Position numbers and translations under genes: made by a program. From NCBI GenBank assembly GCA_937906975.1, contig CALCUN010000064.1:1-32456 (forward strand): a stretch of 32,456 nucleotides of DNA, written 5' to 3'. The notes beneath the pieces are model-generated. The model was not told where the DNA came from. It searched no databases and saw only the letters and a program-made list of their open reading frames with translations. Source of the stretch: an uncultured Bacteroidales bacterium (lineage in GTDB: Bacteria > Bacteroidota > Bacteroidia > Bacteroidales > P3). This document shows positions 16,870 to 24,463 of the stretch, piece after piece (the first letter of the stretch is position 1; each line of letters starts with the position of its first letter).

Positions 16870-18030
16870 TTAAGATTTTAATGCTTTATCAACAGTGTCG
16901 CAAACGTTTTCAAATACCACTTCAACATCTTCATCACCGTTTACGCTGTAATACTTATTTTTGTTTGTATAATACTCTCTTACTTTATTAGCACAGCTTT
17001 CGTATGTTTCTAACCTATGAATTATTGTATCTGTGTCTAAGTCATAGATGCGTTTGTCGTCAGTTTTGCTTCTTGTAACTAAACGTTTAACACATTGTAT
17101 CGGATTTGATTTTATTTCTACAACACATGTAACTGAGGAATGTATTCTATCTAATATTCCGTCTAAGATATAAGCTTGTACATACGTAGAAGGGAATCCT
17201 TTAAACACAAATCCTTTTGCGTTTGGATTGTCTTTGATTTTCTTTTCTATCAATCGTATTGCTACCTCATCAGGAACATTATCTCCTTGTTCGATATATG
17301 GCAAACAAATCTTACCTAATTCAGTGTTTTGTTTGATTTCTTCTCTTATCATTGCACCTGTTGAAACATAAACCAAAGAATATCTTTCTGCAATGCGTTT
17401 AGCCTGTGTTCCTCTGCCCGATCCTGGCATTCCATACAATACAATATTTCTGTATGCTGTCTCTAATGTTTCTTCAATCTTGTTTGTAAGACGAGAAAAC
17501 ACCTCTTCCATTGAGCCGACTCCGTTTATAGGATAGTAAATACCTTTTTCTTTGTAGAAATCTGCAACAGGTTGAGTTTTTTCATCGTATTCTTTAAAAC
17601 GATTCTTTATTACCTCTTCATTATCGTCAGCTCTGCCCTCAATTGCTGCACGTTTAAGCATTCTTTCTATTAGTTCCTCTCTTGGAACCTCTAAGCTCAA
17701 CATACAAAGCAGTCTTCTGTTCATTCTATGCAATAATCCCTCTAAAATATATGCTTGAACAACAGTACGAGGAAAGCCATCAAAAAGTATTCCTCCGTGA
17801 TCTTCTTTTTCTATTATCTTTTCTATAATTTGAACTATGAGTTCATCGCTCACAAGTCCACCTTTGTTGATAATATCCTTTGCTTGCAATCCTAATTCGC
17901 TTCCTGCTGCAATTTCTTTTCTTAGAATATCTCCTGTAGAGATGTAAGTAAGATCATATTTCTTTACTAACTCTTTTGATTGTGTTCCTTTTCCTGCACC
18001 AGGTGCTCCAAATAATGCTATATTTAACAT
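16870..18030 (-). CDS. adk: Tandem adenylate kinase with a degenerate second kinase domain
   Basis: 386 aa, twice the usual ~190 aa. Domain 1 (1-190) is a complete short-form adenylate kinase: P-loop GAPGAGKGT with Lys14, STGDILR, DGFPRT with Arg88, GRADD with Arg133, and NRFKEY. Domain 2 (195-386) is clearly a copy ([36 protein letters not shown]). The P-loop Lys is Arg206, the DGFPRT arginine is Ser281, Asp to Ala in STGDILR, and the LID GRxDD is lost. Domain 1 should interconvert ATP+AMP and 2 ADP; domain 2 looks like a pseudokinase, possibly regulatory or structural. There is no frameshift at the junction. Neighbours hpt and obg (3 and 4 nt away) fit a common Bacteroidota order. Confidence 0.93.
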   Translation of the reverse strand: MLNIALFGAPGAGKGTQSKELVKKYDLTYISTGDILRKEIAAGSELGLQAKDIINKGGLVSDELIVQIIEKIIEKEDHGGILFDGFPRTVVQAYILEGLLHRMNRRLLCMLSLEVPREELIERMLKRAAIEGRADDNEEVIKNRFKEYDEKTQPVADFYKEKGIYYPINGVGSMEEVFSRLTNKIEETLETAYRNIVLYGMPGSGRGTQAKRIAERYSLVYVSTGAMIREEIKQNTELGKICLPYIEQGDNVPDEVAIRLIEKKIKDNPNAKGFVFKGFPSTYVQAYILDGILDRIHSSVTCVVEIKSNPIQCVKRLVTRSKTDDKRIYDLDTDTIIHRLETYESCANKVREYYTNKNKYYSVNGDEDVEVVFENVCDTVDKALKS

Positions 18031-18033
18031 AAT

Positions 18034-18576
18034 TTATAATTTTTTTCTTTGATAAACATTGGCAAGATTACGTCCCTTATCATTAAAGTCAAGTCCGTAA
18101 CCAACAATAAAGTCGTTTTCAATACTCTTTCCAATGTATTTTATATTATAATCGCCTTTAAAATTCTCTGGTTTAAAAAATAATGTACAAACCTCAAGAC
18201 TTGCAGGATTTTCCTTTTGCAATCTTTCAAGAAGTTTTTGCATTGTCAATCCAGAATCCACAATATCTTCTATGATTACAACGTCTTTTCCTTCTAAAAC
18301 ACAAGAGGGCAATCCCGAAATCTGTACTTGATTTGTGCTTTCCATTCCTTGGTAAGAGGAAACCTTTATGAAATATACTAAACATGAAGAGTCAAATTCG
18401 CGAAGCAAGTCTGCAGCAAAGACAAACGCACCATTCAAAACCACAAGAAAAGTAATCTCCTTATCTTTGTAGTCATCTATGATTTGTTTTGCACAACGGC
18501 TTACGACTTCTTTAATCTCGCTTGCCGAAATTGCCTTTTCAAAAATTATATCTTCGATTTCCACTTGATTTAACAT
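18034..18576 (-). CDS. hpt: Hypoxanthine phosphoribosyltransferase
   Basis: 180 aa. It salvages hypoxanthine and guanine with PRPP. The PRPP-binding motif is VVIIEDIVDSGLTMQ (~94-108), and the C-terminal FIVGYGLDFNDKGRNL is the base-binding end typical of the family (Asp in GLDFN). Cytoplasmic. Adenylate kinase follows after 3 nt; in several flavobacteria these two activities are fused, so coupling of purine salvage to adenylate balance is a reasonable inference. The promoter box at 18588-18581 lies so close that the message may begin at the ATG itself. Confidence 0.94.
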   Translation of the reverse strand: MLNQVEIEDIIFEKAISASEIKEVVSRCAKQIIDDYKDKEITFLVVLNGAFVFAADLLREFDSSCLVYFIKVSSYQGMESTNQVQISGLPSCVLEGKDVVIIEDIVDSGLTMQKLLERLQKENPASLEVCTLFFKPENFKGDYNIKYIGKSIENDFIVGYGLDFNDKGRNLANVYQRKKL

Positions 18577-18580
18577 AATG

Positions 18581-18588
18581 CAAAGGTA
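18581..18588 (-). promoter_or_regulatory. -7 box abutting the hpt start codon
   Basis: TACCTTTG (followed by CATT then ATG) is a perfect TAnnTTTG box whose last base lies only 4 nt before the A of the hpt ATG (18576). With the usual 4-6 nt to the start site the transcript would be leaderless. No TTTG is present 19-21 nt upstream. Confidence 0.45.
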
Positions 18589-18610
18589 AAACTTTTTTTG
18601 CGTAAAAACG

Positions 18611-21010
18611 CTACCATTCTATAATAAAATCACTATCCTCGAATTGCTTACCACTAACCACAGTATCCTTTTCTTCTCCCCATTCAATGATAAACTCTCC
18701 CTTTTCTTGCTTTTCCCATTCCTTTTTATCCTTCTTTGCTTCTTCAAGATTGAGTTTAAAATCCTTATCAATAGCGTTTATTATCTCGCGTTTGTCTTGA
18801 TTTACCTTTTCTTTTACTTTCTTCATATCGCTTTGCAGGTTGAATTTAAACTTAGGATCATTTAAAAATCCTTCAACCTTTACAAACAACTTTACTTTTG
18901 CTGAATTTTTATCAGCATTTTTCAAAAGGTTTATCGCAAATTGATAGTCAATCTTATTGTCTAAATCGTGTTTTCCAAAACATTCAAAATCCACAACATT
19001 AGAACGCACCACAATAGGTTCAAAATTAATGGAAGAATTATTCATTTGCAAAGAAGATGTTATGTTTTCAAACTTCACATCTTTCAAAGCCTCCTCCTTA
19101 ACAAACAAAGAAAGTTTTTTCATCAAATCAAACTCCTTTAATCTGCCTTTTGCGATAGAGTAATTCACATTAAACGAGGAGCGATTTGACAAAAAATTAA
19201 ACTTCTTATCAAAATAAAGATTAAAAACAGCATCTGCATTCAATCGTCCTTCCAAATTCTTGTCGGTAATCACCTTTTGAGAAAAATTATTTAAAGTTTT
19301 GAATGTCTGTTTTATGTTCAAATTATTCACTCTACAACTTCCGCTTAACACATTCTCCTTTTCAGCAAAAATTAACTTGCAATCCTTTGAGCTAACCTTA
19401 CCTTCAAAAATATCAAATTGTAAATCATTTGTAGAAGCTACCCTATCTGAATAGAAAACCTTACCCTTAATATTATCTATCACCAAGTCCTCAAATTTAT
19501 ATCGCTTCAAATCAACATCTGCACTTATTTTCTTAGAATCTATTAAAGCATTTGCAGTCAATTTCTCAGAATTAAACAAGGTTTCTAAGTTGTTAATTCT
19601 TATTTTCTTGTTGTCAAACAACGCCTCACAAGATAAATTATCCAATACCACTGCATCTAATCTCAAATCCTTAAAAGCTGCATTTTTTATCTTAGCACTG
19701 CCCGAACAAACCAAAGAATTAAGATTTTTTATCTTGGTTTTCACCCTCACATCTGCTGACAAATCTCCTTTAAGCACCTGCAAACTGTCTTGTTTCAAAA
19801 ACGCCTTAACATCTTCAAGCTTTAACTGAGTTTTTATCTGTGCATCAATTTTAATATCCGAAAAATCGCTAACAAATAACTTGCCTTGGAAAAATCCATT
19901 GTTTAATTTAAGAGAAAAATCCTCCACACTCAACTGAGAAGTCTTTGAATTTCTTTTCTCTCCATTTGAATAACTTCCTTTTAAACTAATATTTTCGCAA
20001 AAAATATTAAGCTTTTTATTTCTAAGTCCTCCTTTTTCAATATTGAAATCTGCATTTATTTGAGGTAAAACCTCTTTTGACAATTCGCCTTTTACGCTCA
20101 TTGAAAAATCAACCAAGCCCTCGCTTTCATATCCCTTTAACAACTCTTGGCTATCTATGTCAAAAATAGAGAAAACCTCTTTTAAATCTATTTCTTTACC
20201 AACTAAGGCAAGGTCAATCACAGATTTATTATCATAGGAGTAAGCCCCCGTTAAATCAAAGAGCATTTGCTCCAAACATACCTCTGCTTTCTTAATGCTA
20301 AGCAAGCTTTTGTCAGTATTGTTGTGAGCATTAATCTCACAGGTCAGTCTTTGAGAATCGCTTATCTTAAACTCATCAAACACAAGTGTGTTAAGCATTA
20401 AATCTGCCTGCAATTGCAAGTCTTGAAACTTGTCAGAAAAATTTCCTTTTGCTGCTAACTCATCGGCTTTTGCCTTTATAAATAAGCGAGATATGTCGTT
20501 GCGAAAGCTAAACTCCACATCGTTAAACTCAACTAAGTTAAGGGCAAATGAAAACTCTGTTTCTTTATCTTTTTCCTCTCTTTGTTTCCAAAAAATGTAA
20601 TTACTCTCTCCTTGAGAATTTACTCTAAGATTGATTTGTCCGTTTTCTACCGATATTTTCTTTGCATTGTATCTTCCAGAGAGAATATCCAAAACGCTAA
20701 ACTTTACTCCTAATTGTTTAACCTCAACAAACCTATCTTTTTTCAAAGTGTCTAAGACATCATTTATGACAACATCGTTGAAAACCACCGAAACCATAGG
20801 AAATGAAGAAAGGAATTTCACTTCTATCTCACTTACCTTAACCTCTGTTAATAAGGACTTATTCAGTTCCTTTACAACGATTTGTTTAATCTTTGATTCG
20901 TTTGCCCAAATAAATATTGCGGAGGCTAAAAAGCACAAAACGAGCAAAAGAATTATTACTAATAATATCTTTTTTGCTCGTTTTGTCAATGTGAAATGAG
21001 GTATTCTCAT
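18611..21010 (-). CDS. AsmA-like inner-membrane/periplasmic protein
   Basis: 799 aa. A short cytoplasmic N-terminus (MRIPHFTLTKRAKK) is followed by one membrane helix (~15-35) and a ~740-residue, beta-rich periplasmic region full of alternating Leu/Val/Phe and Lys/Asp, typical of AsmA/TamB-type proteins that bridge the envelope and influence lipid transport or outer-membrane assembly. AsmA-like start: INQIVVKELNKSLLTEVKV-type segment after the helix (residues ~38-60), then SFPMVSVVFNDVVIND. The C-terminus is acidic and contains FIIEW twice (about 22 residues apart). It begins directly after the rluB stop (0 nt) and ends 34 nt before hpt. Substrate unknown. Confidence 0.85.
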   Translation of the reverse strand: MRIPHFTLTKRAKKILLVIILLLVLCFLASAIFIWANESKIKQIVVKELNKSLLTEVKVSEIEVKFLSSFPMVSVVFNDVVINDVLDTLKKDRFVEVKQLGVKFSVLDILSGRYNAKKISVENGQINLRVNSQGESNYIFWKQREEKDKETEFSFALNLVEFNDVEFSFRNDISRLFIKAKADELAAKGNFSDKFQDLQLQADLMLNTLVFDEFKISDSQRLTCEINAHNNTDKSLLSIKKAEVCLEQMLFDLTGAYSYDNKSVIDLALVGKEIDLKEVFSIFDIDSQELLKGYESEGLVDFSMSVKGELSKEVLPQINADFNIEKGGLRNKKLNIFCENISLKGSYSNGEKRNSKTSQLSVEDFSLKLNNGFFQGKLFVSDFSDIKIDAQIKTQLKLEDVKAFLKQDSLQVLKGDLSADVRVKTKIKNLNSLVCSGSAKIKNAAFKDLRLDAVVLDNLSCEALFDNKKIRINNLETLFNSEKLTANALIDSKKISADVDLKRYKFEDLVIDNIKGKVFYSDRVASTNDLQFDIFEGKVSSKDCKLIFAEKENVLSGSCRVNNLNIKQTFKTLNNFSQKVITDKNLEGRLNADAVFNLYFDKKFNFLSNRSSFNVNYSIAKGRLKEFDLMKKLSLFVKEEALKDVKFENITSSLQMNNSSINFEPIVVRSNVVDFECFGKHDLDNKIDYQFAINLLKNADKNSAKVKLFVKVEGFLNDPKFKFNLQSDMKKVKEKVNQDKREIINAIDKDFKLNLEEAKKDKKEWEKQEKGEFIIEWGEEKDTVVSGKQFEDSDFIIEW

Positions 21011-22048
21011 CTATAACATCTTTAAGAAATTAATTTCTTTTTCGGTTAGAAATCTACATCTACCTCTTGGAAGGTCTTTCTTGGTCAATCCTGCAAAACT
21101 TACTCTATCTAGTTTTGTAACATAGTAACCCATAGCTTCAAACATACGTCTTACAATTCTGTTTTTACCACTATGCAATTCTACTCCTACAACTTTTTTA
21201 TCGTTGTAGTATTCTACAAATTGAATATCGTCAAATCTTGTAAATCCGTCCTCCAATTCTATTCCATCAAGCAAGGATTGCATATCGTTTCTTGCAAGTG
21301 GTTTATCCAATTCTACATGATAGATTTTTCTTGCACCAAATGATGGGTGAGTTAGCTTTTTTGTCATATCTCCATCATTGGTAAAAAGCAATAAGCCTGT
21401 GGTATTTCTATCTAAACGTCCAACTGGATAAATTCTTTCTTTACATGCTTTTTCCACAAGACTCATAACTGTTTTTCTTTCTTGAGGATCGTCAAGGGTT
21501 GTTATAAATCCTTTTGGTTTATTCAACAAAAGATATACTTTTTTCTCGTGAGAGAGTCTTTCTCCATCGTAACAAACAACATCAGAGGTTGAAACCTTAA
21601 CACCCATTTGTGTTACAACTTTACCATTCACAGTTACTGCACCTGATGCTATTAAAACATCAGCCTCTCTTCTTGAACAAACGCCAGAATTTGCTATAAA
21701 TCTATTCAAACGTATGTCTTTATCAAAAGATTTTGCAGGTTTTTCTGTAAAGGTCTTTGGCTCTTTATCGAACTTTCTTGGTTCTCTGTCAAATCTTCTT
21801 GAATTTCTATCAAAAGGCTTTGTTTCTCTTTCAAAAGTTCTTTCTCTACGAGGAAATCTCTCTTTTTTATCAGAAAATCTATCTGTTTTCTCAAAAGATT
21901 GCTCCCTTTTTCTTTTAAATTCTCTTGGAGCCTGCTCGCTATCTCTTTCAAATCTTCTTGAAAAAGGCTTTTTTTCTTCTCTTCTTTCTTTGTTAAAGCC
22001 TCCTTTTTGAGGTCTTTTCCAATCTCTATTTTCGTTTCTTCTTTCCAT
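21011..22048 (-). CDS. rluB: 23S rRNA pseudouridine synthase RluB-type with long basic N-terminus
   Basis: 345 aa. Residues 1-110 are a low-complexity, Arg/Lys/Glu/Phe-rich extension (repeats such as RRFDREPRKFDKEP), common in Bacteroidota RluB and probably disordered RNA-binding. The S4 domain spans ~112-160 (RLNRFIANSGVCSRREAD). The catalytic domain carries GRLDRNTTGLLLFTNDGD with Asp213 as the catalytic aspartate, and SGKNRIVRRMFEAMGY. It modifies 23S rRNA (RluB/RsuA family; the exact site is not decided by sequence). It is the first gene of the minus operon; promoter box at 22104-22097. Confidence 0.92.
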   Translation of the reverse strand: MERRNENRDWKRPQKGGFNKERREEKKPFSRRFERDSEQAPREFKRKREQSFEKTDRFSDKKERFPRRERTFERETKPFDRNSRRFDREPRKFDKEPKTFTEKPAKSFDKDIRLNRFIANSGVCSRREADVLIASGAVTVNGKVVTQMGVKVSTSDVVCYDGERLSHEKKVYLLLNKPKGFITTLDDPQERKTVMSLVEKACKERIYPVGRLDRNTTGLLLFTNDGDMTKKLTHPSFGARKIYHVELDKPLARNDMQSLLDGIELEDGFTRFDDIQFVEYYNDKKVVGVELHSGKNRIVRRMFEAMGYYVTKLDRVSFAGLTKKDLPRGRCRFLTEKEINFLKML

Positions 22049-22096
22049 TTTTCTTACTTTGTACCGATATTCTCATCGGGATAATTTTGCAAACTG

Positions 22097-22104
22097 CAAA
22101 GGTA
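22097..22104 (-). promoter_or_regulatory. -7 box of the rluB operon
   Basis: TACCTTTG followed by C on the minus strand, about 48 nt before the rluB ATG, giving a leader of roughly 44 nt. It drives rluB and probably the whole unit down to the PAP2 gene. No good -33 box; the upstream side is occupied by the 21-bp repeat array. Confidence 0.55.
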
Positions 22105-22120
22105 CAAATTTTTCTTAGGA

Positions 22121-22183
22121 ATATTTTTCTAAAGCTAAGAAATATTTTTTTAAAGCTAAGAAAAAAATTTCTAAAGCTAAGAA
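22121..22183. repeat. 3 x 21-bp direct repeat between divergent promoters
   Basis: Three consecutive 21-bp units (22121-22141, 22142-22162, 22163-22183) end in AAAGCTAAGAA and start ATATTT or AAAAATTT. Just left is TTCTTAGGAATAT (22113-22125), the same word as in the array at 15220-15293. Just right, CTAAGAA (22224-22230) pairs with TTCTTAG (22238-22244) around a 7-nt loop. The array separates the rluB and S46 promoters. Confidence 0.8.
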
Positions 22184-22273
22184 AAATCTGAAGGTGTTTT
22201 CTCTTTGAAAAAGTAAACTTAGGCTAAGAAGATATTTTTCTTAGGAAAATGAAGAATAGTTAAGTCTTTTTTG

Positions 22274-22281
22274 TATATTTG
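22274..22281 (+). promoter_or_regulatory. -7 box of the S46 peptidase promoter
   Basis: TATATTTG followed by C matches TAnnTTTG and would start transcription about 22 nt before the ATG at 22309. No TTTG at the -33 distance. Confidence 0.55.
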
Positions 22282-22308
22282 CAGGTTTAGATTTTAGATA
22301 TTTTTAGT

Positions 22309-24450
22309 ATGAAGAAAAAATTATTGTTGATTGGATTGGCTATTTCAATGATTATGCCAAGCGTATTTGCAGATGAGGGAATGTGGTTACCTCTTTTGTT
22401 AAAGAATAAGCAAGCTGATATGCAAAAAAACGGAATGCGTATTAGCGCAGAGGATATTTACAACGTAAATAGTGCGTCTTTAAAAGATGCAGTTATGTTG
22501 TTTGGAACAGGTTGTACAGGAGAGTTTGTCTCAGAAGAAGGCTTGCTTCTTACAAATCATCACTGCGGTTATAGTTTCATTGTTTCACATTCTACTGTTG
22601 AAAGAGACTATCTTACAAATGGCTTTTGGGCTATGAGCAGAGAAGAAGAACTTCCTTGCAGAGGGCTAACAATTACTCGTTTAGTTTACATGGAAGATGT
22701 AACTGCGCAAGTATTAAATGGAGTTGGCGAAAAAATGTCGGAAGAGGAACGTCAAAAAATAATTGAAGCAAACATTCAAAAAGTAAAAGAAAAGGCAACT
22801 AATGGCAATCATTACACTGCTGTTATCAAACCTTTCTATTACGGTAATCAATACTTTATGTATGTAAACGAAATCTTTAAAGATGTTCGTTTAGTTGGAG
22901 CTCCACCTAGCAATATTGGTAAGTTCGGAGGAGATACTGACAATTGGATGTGGCCAAGACACACGGGTGATTTCTCAGTGTTTAGAGTTTATGCTGACAA
23001 AGATGGAAAACCTGCCGATTATTCAAAGGACAATGTTCCTTACAAACCTAAAAAACATTTAAAAGTTAATATAAAAGGTGTGGAAGAGGGCGAATTTACT
23101 TTTGTTTTTGGCTATCCTGGAACTACTAAACAGTTTCTTACTTCCGATGCTGTGAACTATGTTCAAAACTTTGAAGACCCTACAAGAATTAAACTAAGAA
23201 CAGCACGTCTTGATGTATATAACAGAGCTATGAACGAAACTCCTGCTCAAAGATTGCGTTATGCTTCAAAGGTTGCTTCGGTTGCAAACGGCTGGAAAAA
23301 GTGGCAAGGTGAGGTAAGAGGATTAAAAAGATTAAATGCAATAGAAAAGAAAAAAGCGTTAGAAAAAGATTTTAATGCTTGGGCAATGAAGAATGAAAAA
23401 TACAAAAACGTACTTTCAGACTTAAAGGACTGCTATGCAAATATTCAAAATTCAAATTTATCTTACACCTATTTGAATGAGGCTGTGTTTGCTTCGGATT
23501 TGATGATAAACGTTAGAAAACTAACAAGTCTTATTGAAAACAACGATGAAGCAAGTCTTGGAAATGAAATGCTTAAATTTTATAGTAGCTTATTAAAATA
23601 TTATGCAAATGATTACGAAAATCATCGCAAAGTAGATAAAGAAATCTTTGTTAGAACTATGTCTATTTTCTACAATGACTATGCAAAAGACAACTATGCG
23701 TGGTTAAAAGAAGTTGTAGAAAAAGAATTTAATACTCCAGAGGCGTATTTTGATAATATTTATGAAAACTCTTTATTGACTTGTCCTAAAAAAGCTGATA
23801 AAATGTTTAAGGCTTTCAGTGCTAAAAACGTAAAAAAATTGAAGAATGACCCTGCTTTTAAACTCTTTACTCCTATTTGGAATCAGTATATGGAAAAAGA
23901 CAGATTTACATTAGCTATTTATGATAGTAAGATTGATAGTTTGTATAGAATTTATGTAGATGGTTTGATGAAAAAGAACACTCAAAAAGAATTTTACCCA
24001 GATGCTAATCTTACTTTGAGAGTTGCTTATGGAAACATAAAGACTTACGAGCCTAAAAACGCTATTACCTATGAAGCTTTCTCTACTATTGAGGGGATAA
24101 TGGAGAAAGAAAATCCTGATATTTATGATTATGTTGTTGAACCTAAGCTAAAACAACTTTATGAAAACAAAGACTATGGTCAATACGCTGATAAAAATGG
24201 AGATTTGCCTGTTGCATTCATAGCAAGCAATCACACAACAGGAGGAAACTCAGGTAGCCCTGTTTTGGATAAAGACGGAAACTTAATAGGTATTAACTTC
24301 GATAGAAATTGGGAAGGAACAATGAGTGATATTATGTATGACCCTTCTCAATGTAGAAACATATCTTTGGATATTCGTTATTGTTTATTTATAATTGATA
24401 AATTTGCTGGTGCATCTCATCTTGTTGATGAAATGACTTTAATAAAATAA
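22309..24450 (+). CDS. S46-family dipeptidyl-peptidase, DPP11-type specificity predicted
   Basis: 713 aa, normal for the family. Signal peptide 1-21 (ends VFA before DEGMW). The catalytic triad is visible as His85 (LLTNHHCGY), Asp221 (RHTGDFSVF) and Ser648 (GGNSGSP). S46 enzymes remove dipeptides from peptide N-termini in the periplasm of asaccharolytic and gut Bacteroidota. In characterised members the residue 18 places after the catalytic serine sets P1 preference: Gly in DPP7, Arg in DPP11. Here it is Arg666 (NFDRNWEG), so cleavage after Asp/Glu is predicted. It is followed by pheT after 13 nt without obvious functional link. Confidence 0.95.
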   Translation: MKKKLLLIGLAISMIMPSVFADEGMWLPLLLKNKQADMQKNGMRISAEDIYNVNSASLKDAVMLFGTGCTGEFVSEEGLLLTNHHCGYSFIVSHSTVERDYLTNGFWAMSREEELPCRGLTITRLVYMEDVTAQVLNGVGEKMSEEERQKIIEANIQKVKEKATNGNHYTAVIKPFYYGNQYFMYVNEIFKDVRLVGAPPSNIGKFGGDTDNWMWPRHTGDFSVFRVYADKDGKPADYSKDNVPYKPKKHLKVNIKGVEEGEFTFVFGYPGTTKQFLTSDAVNYVQNFEDPTRIKLRTARLDVYNRAMNETPAQRLRYASKVASVANGWKKWQGEVRGLKRLNAIEKKKALEKDFNAWAMKNEKYKNVLSDLKDCYANIQNSNLSYTYLNEAVFASDLMINVRKLTSLIENNDEASLGNEMLKFYSSLLKYYANDYENHRKVDKEIFVRTMSIFYNDYAKDNYAWLKEVVEKEFNTPEAYFDNIYENSLLTCPKKADKMFKAFSAKNVKKLKNDPAFKLFTPIWNQYMEKDRFTLAIYDSKIDSLYRIYVDGLMKKNTQKEFYPDANLTLRVAYGNIKTYEPKNAITYEAFSTIEGIMEKENPDIYDYVVEPKLKQLYENKDYGQYADKNGDLPVAFIASNHTTGGNSGSPVLDKDGNLIGINFDRNWEGTMSDIMYDPSQCRNISLDIRYCLFIIDKFAGASHLVDEMTLIK

Positions 24451-24463
24451 AATTTTTGCGAAA

